8,110 nucleotides of DNA. Source: Chloroflexota bacterium (GTDB lineage: Bacteria; Chloroflexota; Anaerolineae; J102). Position 1 is the first letter of the stretch. Each line of letters begins with the position of its first letter. Below the pieces are notes generated by a model, which had not been told where the DNA came from, searched no databases, and was given only the letters and a program-made list of their open reading frames with translations. The stretch is from positions 1 to 8,110 of the forward strand of contig JAADFV010000076.1 of assembly GCA_013152695.1 (NCBI GenBank). The letters run 5' to 3'. Shown one piece after another: positions 1 through 7,519 of this stretch. A program made the translations under genes and the position numbers.

Positions 1-2985
1 GAGGTCGAGCCTGGTTTCGAGATGCTGGACGAGACGATGATGGCGCTGTTGCAAGAACAGGCGGTGGAGGAGGCCCTGGCTTGGGCGGCAGAACACGAGC
101 ACGCTGCTGTCCTGTTTACGGAGATGGGGGAGGGGGTGCTGCGTGGCGCTCTCAAGACTGTCCTGGCCCGGCGCCTGGATGCTGCCTTGGCGCTGCAAGG
201 GCAGGAGGAGCCCCAGGCGCTCTTGGCCACATGGCAAGAGGAATTGCAGAAGGCTCAGGTGCAGGCGCGGCAGGCTCTGATCTCCAGCAAGGAATGGCAG
301 GAGTGCTACCAGCACTTGCACGAGACCATTCCCCTGGACCCCAGCGACAAACTCGCCGTACAACGCCAGTCGGCTTTGCAGGCCATGGCGTGGTTCATGG
401 CTGAGGCCGCAGACGATATCAGCACTGCTGTGGCCACATTTCGAGACTTCAAATTAAGGGGCGGTAGTAGCAAGAAGTGGCCGGGGGGCAAGGAGACGGT
501 GGAGGCCGTCAAGGCCGATCTCAGATGGCTACGTGAGGTCCCGGAAGACTATCCTCTCCTCGACCTCGCCTTGGGGCCCCAGGATGAAGCCTGGGCGCAG
601 TTGTTGCCGGTATTCAAGCAGGTGGCAAACGTGGCTGTGCAGAGCTACGCCAGTGCCAAGCGCCAGCGACGGGCCTTGGATTTCGATGATCTCGAAGCCA
701 AGGCTTTGGTTTTGCTGCAGAAGCATGCGCATGTACGCCGTCATTGGCAGGAAGAGGTGCAGGCGCTGTTGGTGGATGAATTTCAGGATACGAACCAGCG
801 CCAGCGGGCGTTGATTGAGTACGTGCAGGGGGAAAAGACGACTCTTTTTATGGTGGGCGATGCCAAACAGTCGATTTACCGTTTTCGCGGGGCTGATGTC
901 ACGGTATTCCGGCAGGAGCGTGACGCTGCTCAAGCCAGAGGTTCCGTGGTCACTTTGGATAAATCATATCGTACGCATGCAGCCTTGCTTGCCCTCCAGA
1001 ATACGGTGTTGGCACCCGTGCTGGGCACTGCTGACAGCAGTCGTCATCCCTGGGAAGAACCGTTTGCCCCATTGCAGGCCGCGCATGAGCGGCCAGACAA
1101 GCTCGACCAGCCTCCCTTTATCGAACTGCACCTGGCTCTTGGCAGCAAAAAAGGAGGGGCCCTGACGCGAGCAGCAGCTATGGTCACCACACGCCTGCTG
1201 GACTGGTTCCAGACACAGGCCTACACCCCTGACGATGTCGCTATTCTCTGCCGGGCGGCCAGCTCTTTTTCCGCCTACGAAGATGCCCTGGAAGAGGCGG
1301 GGATTCCCTTTGTGACTCTATCTGGCCGCGGTTTTTATGATCGGCCTGAAGTGCGGGAGTTACTGGTGTTGTTGCGGGCTGCCGCCGATGCAGAGGATGC
1401 GGTGGCGCTGGTGGGGGCATTGCGTTCCGCCCCGATAGGGCTCAGTGATCTGTCTTTACTGCAATTGGCGCAGGATGCGCGACAACACGAGGAGGTCACT
1501 GTATGGCAGGCGCTGGCCCGCAGCGAAATGCTTCTGTCTCCCCAGGAACAGGTACGAGCACGTTTCGGCCTGGAATTGTTGCAAGAAATGCGGGCATTGG
1601 CAGGACGCGTGACTGTGGCTGAGCTGCTGGCGACCTTGCTGGATCGCTGCGATTATCTGGCTCTGCTCGTGGCCACGGGTCAGGCCCGCGCCCAGCGAAA
1701 TATCGTCAAGCTCGTCGCCGACGCCCAGACCTCGGGCCTGGTACAAGTATCCGATTTTTTGGCCTATATCGCCGCGGCCAAGGGCGCTCAGGTCAAAGAG
1801 GGGGAGGCGCCCATTCTCAGCCAGGGCGCTGTGCAGATTATGACCGTGCACAAGGCCAAGGGTATGGAGTTCCCCGTGGTGGTGATCGGTGATTTGGGCT
1901 ATAATCAATATCGTAAATCGAGCTTCCTGCTGACAGAAAACCACATGCTACTCAATTTGGGGAGTGATGATCGGCAAGGACCGGCCATGTTCACCTTGTA
2001 TCAGGCGGAGGAGAAGAGCAAGGAAGCAGCCGAGTTGAAGCGTTTGTTGTATGTGGCAGCGACGCGGGCTCGGGAGCGGCTGCTCTTGAGTGGCACTTTT
2101 AGTCATAGTCAAAAGGGAGGTATGGGCTTGCGTGGTTGGGCGCAGGAACTGCTGCCCCGCATTCTTGGGGATGGTGTTGTCTTACCTCAGCTCGATAAGG
2201 AGGGGGATCGGATGCTGGAGCTCGAATGGCAATGTGGTGGGCAGCCGGTTTATTGCCGACTGGTCGAGCCCGGCTGGTCTCCCCAAGCGGGTGTGATGCC
2301 CGGTCAGGCCCCAAACCCGGCCGGCCAACAACGCCCGCGCGATCTGGTAAAGCCAGTGCTGGCATCTCCTCCTATCAGCGACGAGGATAGCCAGGCAGAA
2401 GATCGGGATCCGCCGCGGCGGGTGTGGCGTGTGACCGCAGCCGGCGGCGCTCTGCATGCCCCAGCCTGGGCCGTCGGTAAATTGGTGCATCATGCCCTGC
2501 AATTCTGGCGTTTCCCCGACGATGACGTCTTCGACGCCTGGCTGGCAGCTTATGCCCGCACTTTGGGCATGGTCGAGCCGGCGCAGATGCGACAGGCGAT
2601 GCAGCAAGCAAGCAGGATGTTGCGCCGTTTTCAGAATAGCGCCTTGGCGCGGGAGATTGCTATGGCGGAAGTCCGCCAGCACGAAGTTCCTTACGTTTTG
2701 TCAGGCACACAAGGAGTCGAGCGGGGTGTGATCGATCTGCTTTACCGGCATGAAGGCCAATGGACCCTGATCGACTTCAAAACGGATCGCCTACGGGATG
2801 AGGAGGCAGCGCGGGAGTCATTGACCGATCCGGCGAAGAATTATGAGCAGCAGGTTCGGCGCTATGTAACCGCCCTGAATACGCTTATGGGGATAACCCC
2901 GCGGGCCCTGATTTGTTTCCTGAATGTAGGTGGTGGAATTTGGATGAGAGAACTAAAACCAACCAGGGATACTGATTCTGCCTAA
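1..2985 (+). CDS. addA: AddA-type ATP-dependent helicase/nuclease (UvrD/RecB family), 5' end outside window
   Basis: Helicase-nuclease subunit that, with an AddB partner, would unwind and resect double-strand DNA ends for RecA-dependent repair. The frame is open to base 1, so the protein is N-terminally truncated by the window; Walker A (motif I) lies upstream. Residues are counted from the first in-frame Met (base 22), which is internal and not the start. Helicase motifs seen: II, VDEFQDT at 251-257; III, GDAKQSIYRFRGAD at 279-292; IV, LDKSYRT at 312-318; V, TVHKAKGMEFP at 608-618; VI, LLYVAATRARER at 675-686. A proline/acid-rich linker (about 750-800) leads to a RecB-type nuclease with GxxxHxxL (His823), Asp905, DFKTD (Asp918, Lys920) and QxxxY (Gln944, Tyr948), so the nuclease looks catalytically complete. 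AddA is favoured over RecB because of the FRGAD/AATRARER style and length; AddB itself is not visible. No frameshift is seen. Confidence 0.85.
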   Translation, partial: EVEPGFEMLDETMMALLQEQAVEEALAWAAEHEHAAVLFTEMGEGVLRGALKTVLARRLDAALALQGQEEPQALLATWQEELQKAQVQARQALISSKEWQECYQHLHETIPLDPSDKLAVQRQSALQAMAWFMAEAADDISTAVATFRDFKLRGGSSKKWPGGKETVEAVKADLRWLREVPEDYPLLDLALGPQDEAWAQLLPVFKQVANVAVQSYASAKRQRRALDFDDLEAKALVLLQKHAHVRRHWQEEVQALLVDEFQDTNQRQRALIEYVQGEKTTLFMVGDAKQSIYRFRGADVTVFRQERDAAQARGSVVTLDKSYRTHAALLALQNTVLAPVLGTADSSRHPWEEPFAPLQAAHERPDKLDQPPFIELHLALGSKKGGALTRAAAMVTTRLLDWFQTQAYTPDDVAILCRAASSFSAYEDALEEAGIPFVTLSGRGFYDRPEVRELLVLLRAAADAEDAVALVGALRSAPIGLSDLSLLQLAQDARQHEEVTVWQALARSEMLLSPQEQVRARFGLELLQEMRALAGRVTVAELLATLLDRCDYLALLVATGQARAQRNIVKLVADAQTSGLVQVSDFLAYIAAAKGAQVKEGEAPILSQGAVQIMTVHKAKGMEFPVVVIGDLGYNQYRKSSFLLTENHMLLNLGSDDRQGPAMFTLYQAEEKSKEAAELKRLLYVAATRARERLLLSGTFSHSQKGGMGLRGWAQELLPRILGDGVVLPQLDKEGDRMLELEWQCGGQPVYCRLVEPGWSPQAGVMPGQAPNPAGQQRPRDLVKPVLASPPISDEDSQAEDRDPPRRVWRVTAAGGALHAPAWAVGKLVHHALQFWRFPDDDVFDAWLAAYARTLGMVEPAQMRQAMQQASRMLRRFQNSALAREIAMAEVRQHEVPYVLSGTQGVERGVIDLLYRHEGQWTLIDFKTDRLRDEEAARESLTDPAKNYEQQVRRYVTALNTLMGITPRALICFLNVGGGIWMRELKPTRDTDSA

Positions 2986-3009
2986 AAGACGGCGGATCGG
3001 GGGAGAACA

Positions 3010-3033
3010 ACCCTCTTCTCCGGAAGTGAGGGT
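3010..3033 (+). terminator. Hairpin with UNCG-type tetraloop after addA
   Basis: It begins 24 bases after the addA stop. ACCCT (3010-3014) pairs with AGGGT (3029-3033) and CTTC (3015-3018) with GAAG (3023-3026), with a two-base bulge at 3027-3028. The loop TCCG is closed by C-G, which fits the extra-stable C(UNCG)G tetraloop. No T-run follows directly, so it is a weak intrinsic terminator by the usual rule; it may instead protect the 3' end of the addA mRNA. Confidence 0.4.
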
Positions 3034-3045
3034 CGGTTACGTGGG

Positions 3046-3123
3046 AGCTAACGGGTTCTTATTTGGGTGCTGTGGTCAGCTTTTGCCGGTGATGAGCCTT
3101 CCCCTACACTTTAGCTAACAGGG
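3046..3123 (+). repeat. Short direct repeat AGCTAAC(A)GGG, two copies
   Basis: AGCTAACGGG lies at 3046-3055 and AGCTAACAGGG at 3113-3123, 67 bases apart start to start. The second copy sits within the perfect palindrome TTAGCTAA (3111-3118) and ends 17 bases before the proposed -35 box. Two copies near a promoter could be operator half-sites, but ten-base repeats also arise by chance in 350 bases. Confidence 0.25.
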
Positions 3124-3140
3124 AACGTATTATCGGAAAG

Positions 3141-3170
3141 TTGTAACATGCCACAGAGACGTGATATAGT
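3141..3170 (+). promoter_or_regulatory. Candidate sigma70-like promoter of the sensor cassette
   Basis: TTGTAA (3141-3146, four of six matches to the -35 consensus) and TATAGT (3165-3170, five of six matches to the -10) are separated by 18 bases. Transcription would start near 3177 and leave a leader of about 160 bases before the ATG at 3340. A second, weaker possibility uses TTGATA at 3196-3201. This is pattern matching only. Confidence 0.4.
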
Positions 3171-3262
3171 TTTGTCTGTTACTGCTGATATTTCATTGAT
3201 AACCATGGCCATATCTTGCTTATCGATCAAGCGTTAAGGGCCTGTAGACATAGCGTGCAGAA

Positions 3263-3294
3263 TTGGCCTTGCCACCCCAAAGCCAACTCTTTTT
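3263..3294 (+). terminator. Terminator-like hairpin with T-run in the leader of the sensor cassette
   Basis: TTGGC (3263-3267) pairs with GCCAA (3282-3286). After a C/A mismatch, two more T-A pairs (3269-3270 with 3279-3280) close an eight-base loop. CTCTTTTT follows at once (3287-3294), the layout of an intrinsic terminator with a short stem. It lies about 45 bases before the sensor ATG. It could be a late terminator for addA transcripts or an attenuator for the operon. Bases 3265-3270 can also pair with 3236-3242, which would break this stem. Confidence 0.35.
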
Positions 3295-3325
3295 CCGTAC
3301 GACCGGTTTTAGTTTAAACAATCGC

Positions 3326-3332
3326 AAGAGGA
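3326..3332 (+). promoter_or_regulatory. Ribosome binding site of the 5TM-LYT sensor gene
   Basis: AAGAGGA lies eight bases before the ATG at 3340. An in-frame TAG (3337-3339) sits directly before that ATG, so no longer N-terminus is possible and this site fixes the start. Confidence 0.6.
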
Positions 3333-3339
3333 TGTTTAG

Positions 3340-4995
3340 ATGGTTATCGACTTGATTCATAATGCCGCCTTGCTCATTGCCTTGTCGGCCCTTTATGGTC
3401 TTTGGTCACGTTTTAGAACAGACGGTACTTTGCGTGCTCAAGGGCTTTTGGGGTTTCTTTTTGGGGGTATGGCTATCATTGCGATGACCATGCCTCTTCA
3501 CTATCGTCCTGGCATTATTTATGACGGTCGTTCTATCGTCTTGGCCATGGCTGGATTATTCGGGGGGCCTGTCGCCAGTATTGTCGCAATTTTACTTGCG
3601 GGGACCTATCGTTTGCTGCTAGGAGGCGTGGGGGTTTGGGCCGGCCTGGCTACGATTATCCTCTCTCCCTTCGTGGGGATGGTTTTTCGTCGACTCTCTC
3701 ATAACCAGCCATGGACATTAGGCTGGCTCCAGCTTTATGCCCTGGGTGTTGTGACGCATGTCGTTATGCTACTCTGCCAATTGTTGCTTCCCCCTGTCCT
3801 CGCCCTCACCACCATCAGCCAGATTGGGCCCTCGGTCATGTTGGTCTTCCCGGTTGCTACGCTGCTCATCGCATCGCTCCTGGCTGATGAGGAAAAGCGG
3901 GTCAACATGGAGAAGAAATTGAAAGAGAGTGAGGAGCGTTTCCGCGAAGCATTTCGCACCAGTCCCGATTCCATAGGCATCACCCGTTTGGAGGATGGTT
4001 GCATCGTGGATGTCAACGAGGGCTTCACCGCCATTACCGGTTATAGCCGTGAAGAAGTGGTCGGGAAGACCGCCAAGTCGATCAATGTTTGGGCCGATTC
4101 TGCTGATCGGACAAAGTTGATTGCCGCCCTGCAACGGTACGGCTCCGTCAAGAACATGGAAGTAGAATTTCGCGCCAAAGATGGCCGTATCATCCCCTCC
4201 CTCCTTTCGGCTAAAATCATCATGTTGGATGATGTTCCTCATATCCTTTCCATTACTCGAGATATCGAAGAGTTGAAACGAGCAGAGGCATCTTTGCGGC
4301 AATATGCCCGTCGTTTGGAAGGCCTGCGCGAAATCGATCGTGCCATCCTTGCTGCTCAATCACAAGAGGAGGTCATCCAGGCTGCACTCAGCTATTTGCG
4401 CGAACTGGTGCCTTGTCAGCGGGCTGGAGTGGCTCTCTTAGATGCGGCGACCGGTAATATGACCGTAATGGCTGTGCAAATCGATCATAAAGTGCTGGAG
4501 AGCATCGACCAGCACCCGCCTATAGGCGTGACAGACACCCTTCGACAGGGAAAACCGAGAGTAATTGCAGATCTGGCGGCCACATCGCCGCTGAATCCTT
4601 CCGAACAATATTTGCTGCAACAAGGGATTCACTCCTTTGCTAACATTCCTCTCTTGGCCCAGAAGACGTTACTCGGTGTCCTCAACCTCGGCTCCAGGCA
4701 GATCAATGCCTTTGGCCAAAAAGAGATCGAGATTGCGCAGGAGGTGGCGGATCTTCTGGCTATCGCCATCCGTCAAGCCAACCTGCGTGAAGCCATCCAG
4801 CGCCATACCGACGAACTCGAGGAACGTGTGGCCGAACGAACGGCAGAGTTACAATCATTTGTTGACCTCATGGTGGGCCGCGAAATCCGCATGGCCGAAC
4901 TGAAGAAAGTCATTCGTTCCCTCCGGGCGCAGTTGCAAGAGGTTGGAGTGGAACCGGTTGCCAACGATCCCCTGGCACCATGGGAGCAAGAATAG
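3340..4995 (+). CDS. 5TM-LYT membrane sensor with PAS and GAF domains, no kinase core
   Basis: 551-residue membrane sensor. Residues about 5-180 form a multi-pass region of the 5TM-LYT (LytS/YhcK) type, with hydrophobic stretches near 5-22, 36-53, 66-93, 97-116, 129-154 and 162-182 and hallmark segments DGRS (62-65), LFGGP (73-77) and YRLLLGG (90-96). A PAS domain with PAC follows (about 195-312: NEGFTAITGYSREE, then KDGRIIPS and ITRDIEE). A GAF domain spans about 325-480. A signalling coiled coil (about 480-535) contains ELEERVAERTAEL and VGREIRMAELKK, and the protein then ends. There is no HisKA His box, HATPase, GGDEF, EAL or methyl-accepting domain, so it has inputs but no recognisable output. 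The start is certain because TAG precedes the ATG. It lies 34 bases before the histidine kinase gene and probably shares its transcript. The ligand is unknown. It most likely feeds the neighbouring kinase; this is inference. Confidence 0.85.
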   Translation: MVIDLIHNAALLIALSALYGLWSRFRTDGTLRAQGLLGFLFGGMAIIAMTMPLHYRPGIIYDGRSIVLAMAGLFGGPVASIVAILLAGTYRLLLGGVGVWAGLATIILSPFVGMVFRRLSHNQPWTLGWLQLYALGVVTHVVMLLCQLLLPPVLALTTISQIGPSVMLVFPVATLLIASLLADEEKRVNMEKKLKESEERFREAFRTSPDSIGITRLEDGCIVDVNEGFTAITGYSREEVVGKTAKSINVWADSADRTKLIAALQRYGSVKNMEVEFRAKDGRIIPSLLSAKIIMLDDVPHILSITRDIEELKRAEASLRQYARRLEGLREIDRAILAAQSQEEVIQAALSYLRELVPCQRAGVALLDAATGNMTVMAVQIDHKVLESIDQHPPIGVTDTLRQGKPRVIADLAATSPLNPSEQYLLQQGIHSFANIPLLAQKTLLGVLNLGSRQINAFGQKEIEIAQEVADLLAIAIRQANLREAIQRHTDELEERVAERTAELQSFVDLMVGREIRMAELKKVIRSLRAQLQEVGVEPVANDPLAPWEQE

Positions 4996-5029
4996 TTTCC
5001 TTGAATACGGGTTTTCCTATCGCAATAGA

Positions 5030-7519
5030 ATGAATCATCACATGAAGCCACAGAGTTTATCTTGCAAAATCAGACTCATCGCTCTAGACAGTGCAATTTT
5101 CCTTCTGTTCATTGTGTCAGCATGGTCGCTATTGATGGCGTTGGCGGGAGAGGAAAACGGCCACATAAAAGTCGTTTATGTTCTTGCCGCGCTGAGCATC
5201 CTCCTTCTTCTTTTTTTTGGAGGGTGGTACGCTCTCCGACATCATATCGAGGCCCAGCGCAAGTTAGCTTTGAAGGAGAGCGAGGCAAAATACCGCAACT
5301 TCTACGAAAACGTGCAGGATGTGATCTATCGCACAGATTATCACGGCATTATTACTGATATCAGCCCTTCGATAGAATACCATACCGGCTACCGCCCTGA
5401 GGAATTCGTAGGGCGACATGTTCAGGATTTTTTCTACGATCCTGAAGAATATGCTGCCCTGGATGCTGCAATAGAGCAAAACGGAGTGGTCAATGACTTT
5501 GAGATTCGTTTGAAGAACAAGGATGGACGGATAGTGCCTACCTCGGTAAGTAGCCGAATTGTCTTTGACAGCCAGGGGCAAGCTATCGCTACAGAGGGGG
5601 TTTTACGCGATATCAGCACTCGCAAAAAGATGGAAGCCTCGATGCAGCAGCAATTATGGTTTTTGCGGGCTCTCAATGAAATTGCCCAGATTATTATCGA
5701 GAACGATAAGCCGGAGAAGATGCTGTCGGAAACTATCCGTGTCGTAGGCGAGACCCTCAAGGTTGATAGAGCCTTAATTTATCAGGTAGCATTCGACAGT
5801 GATCATGCCATCGGCCTGGGGGAATGGATAAATCCACGGCACGAGAACATTGAATCATCAAAAGCGACCTTCCCCCTGGAATTCTTCCTCGGCGCCATTA
5901 ACGAAATGCGACGAAGCCAGCAGTGGCTGGAAAGCCATGATGATGCCATCGATCCTCATCTTCTCGAAGATGGTTCTGCTCAGTTGCTCCACCAGCACAT
6001 GCACATCAAAAGCTTGCTGTGGTATCCTTTTGCATTTCAGGAACAGGGCTACCATGTCCTTGTGCTGAATCAAATCAGTGAGCGTCGGACATGGCAGAAA
6101 GAAGAAATAGACTTTGTCGCCGCTACCAGTCGCCAGGTCAGCATTGCATTAGAAAAAATCGCTTTGCTCGAAGAAACACATCGCCGAGCAGAGGAATTTG
6201 CTGCTTTGTATGAAACCAGCACCACGCTTTCGGTGGAACATGATCTCAATACGCTGCTGAATGCAATCGTAGAACGTGCCACAGCTTTGTTAAAGGTGCC
6301 GGCAGGAGGCATGTACCTCTACGATCCCACGACGAGGGAACTGGAAGTTGTCGTGGCTTCTGGCTCCACCATTCCGCTGGGAACGCGTTTACGCCTGGGG
6401 GAGGGGATGGCCGGTCGGGTCGCCCAAACCCAGCGCCCTCTTCGAGTCGAGGATTATTATTCGTGGACGGGCCGCTCGCATAAATATGAAGGCATTCCTG
6501 TACGGGCCACGCTCGAGGTGCCGATTCTTCATGGCGGCGAGCTCATCGGCGTCCTGGTTGTACACGAAATTGGTGATTCGAAGAAGACATTCTCTGATGC
6601 CGATGAACACTTGCTTTCCCTATTCGCCGCGCAAGCAGCCAGTGCCATTCGTACAGCTCGATTGGTCGACGAAATCCGACAACATGCGGCCGAGCTTGAG
6701 GAGCGCGTCCGTGACCGGACAGCAGACCTGAACCTGCGTGTGGAAGAGGGGGCGCGCCTGAACGAGGCCATGCGCAATCTCTTGGAGGACTTACGGGCGG
6801 CCAATCGCCGCGCCGAAGAAACAGCACGCAATTTAGAGCAGGCCAATGCCGAATTGGAGTCATTTGCCTCCTCCATTGCCCACGATCTGCGCTCCCCCTT
6901 GCGCGGCATCGATGGTTGGAGTTATATTTTATGGGAAGATTACGGCAAGCAGCTCGATGAACAGGCTCAGGAATATCTCAACCGTATCCGTGCCGAAGCC
7001 CGACGCATGAGTCAAATGATCGACGCCTTACTTGCCCTTGCCCACCTCAGTCGCAAGGATATGCTATGGGAATCGGTGGATCTAAGCGCCATGGCGCGTA
7101 CGATTGCCCAACGATTACAAGAAGAACAGCCTCAGCGTCGGGTAGAGTTTATCATCCAACAAGGATTGACGACAAAAGGTGATCTGAATCTGCTGGAAAT
7201 TGCTCTTACAAACCTCATCGGTAACGCCTTCAAATTCACAAGTTCTCGCCCTCTGGCCCGTATCGAATTTGGCCAAACCGAGATCGAGGGTCAACCAACT
7301 TACTTTGTGCGCGACAACGGCGTCGGTTTTGATATGGCTTACGCCTCACAATTGTTCGGAGCCTTTCAGCGCCTACATGCCGCCAGCGAATTCCCGGGTA
7401 CGGGTATCGGCCTGGCCACAGTACAACGCATCATTCAACGTCACGGCGGCCGTGTATGGGTCACGGCAGAAGTAGACAAAGGTGCAACCTTCTTTTTTAC
7501 GCTTAAGGAAAGAATATGA
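5030..7519 (+). CDS. Membrane sensor histidine kinase, PAS-GAF-GAF-HisKA-HATPase
   Basis: 829-residue sensor kinase. Two membrane helices (about 17-39 and 48-69) flank a tiny external loop, so sensing is probably cytoplasmic or within the membrane. A PAS/PAC domain (about 84-200, with NKDGRIVPT and VLRDIS) is followed by GAF-1 (about 208-378), GAF-2 (about 385-545, with GEGMAGRVAQTQRPL) and a long coiled coil (545-612). The core is complete: phospho-acceptor His618 in SIAHDLRSPLR; N-box Asn728/Asn732; G1 DNGVGFD at 762-768; F-box LFGAFQRLH at 775-783; G2 GTGIGLA at 790-796. The H-box resembles kinases that partner with Rcp1-type receivers, as here. I chose ATG 5030. ATG 5042 is equally possible, and TTG 4943 would overlap the upstream gene by 53 bases with AAGAGG abutting it. 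No clear Shine-Dalgarno precedes 5030, so translation may be coupled to the upstream gene. Confidence 0.85.
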   Translation: MNHHMKPQSLSCKIRLIALDSAIFLLFIVSAWSLLMALAGEENGHIKVVYVLAALSILLLLFFGGWYALRHHIEAQRKLALKESEAKYRNFYENVQDVIYRTDYHGIITDISPSIEYHTGYRPEEFVGRHVQDFFYDPEEYAALDAAIEQNGVVNDFEIRLKNKDGRIVPTSVSSRIVFDSQGQAIATEGVLRDISTRKKMEASMQQQLWFLRALNEIAQIIIENDKPEKMLSETIRVVGETLKVDRALIYQVAFDSDHAIGLGEWINPRHENIESSKATFPLEFFLGAINEMRRSQQWLESHDDAIDPHLLEDGSAQLLHQHMHIKSLLWYPFAFQEQGYHVLVLNQISERRTWQKEEIDFVAATSRQVSIALEKIALLEETHRRAEEFAALYETSTTLSVEHDLNTLLNAIVERATALLKVPAGGMYLYDPTTRELEVVVASGSTIPLGTRLRLGEGMAGRVAQTQRPLRVEDYYSWTGRSHKYEGIPVRATLEVPILHGGELIGVLVVHEIGDSKKTFSDADEHLLSLFAAQAASAIRTARLVDEIRQHAAELEERVRDRTADLNLRVEEGARLNEAMRNLLEDLRAANRRAEETARNLEQANAELESFASSIAHDLRSPLRGIDGWSYILWEDYGKQLDEQAQEYLNRIRAEARRMSQMIDALLALAHLSRKDMLWESVDLSAMARTIAQRLQEEQPQRRVEFIIQQGLTTKGDLNLLEIALTNLIGNAFKFTSSRPLARIEFGQTEIEGQPTYFVRDNGVGFDMAYASQLFGAFQRLHAASEFPGTGIGLATVQRIIQRHGGRVWVTAEVDKGATFFFTLKERI
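7505..7509 (+). promoter_or_regulatory. Ribosome binding site of the response regulator
   Basis: AAGGA lies inside the last codons of the histidine kinase, six bases before the ATG at 7516. It supports independent plus coupled translation of the receiver across the ATGA overlap. Confidence 0.55.

Larger units (their letters stand above)
2986..3339. other. Non-coding intergenic region between addA and the sensor cassette
   Basis: This 354-base gap has no plausible coding frame and is visibly richer in A/T than the flanking genes. From left to right it holds a hairpin just after addA, two copies of an AGCTAAC-GGG repeat, a sigma70-like promoter candidate, a leader hairpin with a T-run, and the ribosome binding site of the next gene. 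It separates a repair gene from a signalling operon, so it is the likely transcriptional boundary. No tRNA, known riboswitch or mobile-element end was recognised. Confidence 0.7.

Noticed and set aside
22..24. ATG at 22 as the start of the helicase-nuclease
   Set aside because: The frame is open before it, the preceding residues (EVEPGFE) fit the usual PGFEVLDE-type stretch of AddA, and Walker A would be missing.
2182..2682. Open minus-strand frame of 166 codons inside addA
   Set aside because: It lies opposite the linker and nuclease motifs of a clearly real gene and shows no recognisable domain; it is a shadow frame.
3312..3319. Perfect palindrome GTTTAAAC 20 bases before the sensor ATG
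   Set aside because: A single 8-base palindrome with no second copy; probably chance in an A/T-rich leader.
3769..4359. Open minus-strand frame of 196 codons opposite the 5TM-LYT sensor
   Set aside because: The + strand carries recognisable membrane and PAS motifs across the same bases, and the antisense protein has no recognisable domain.
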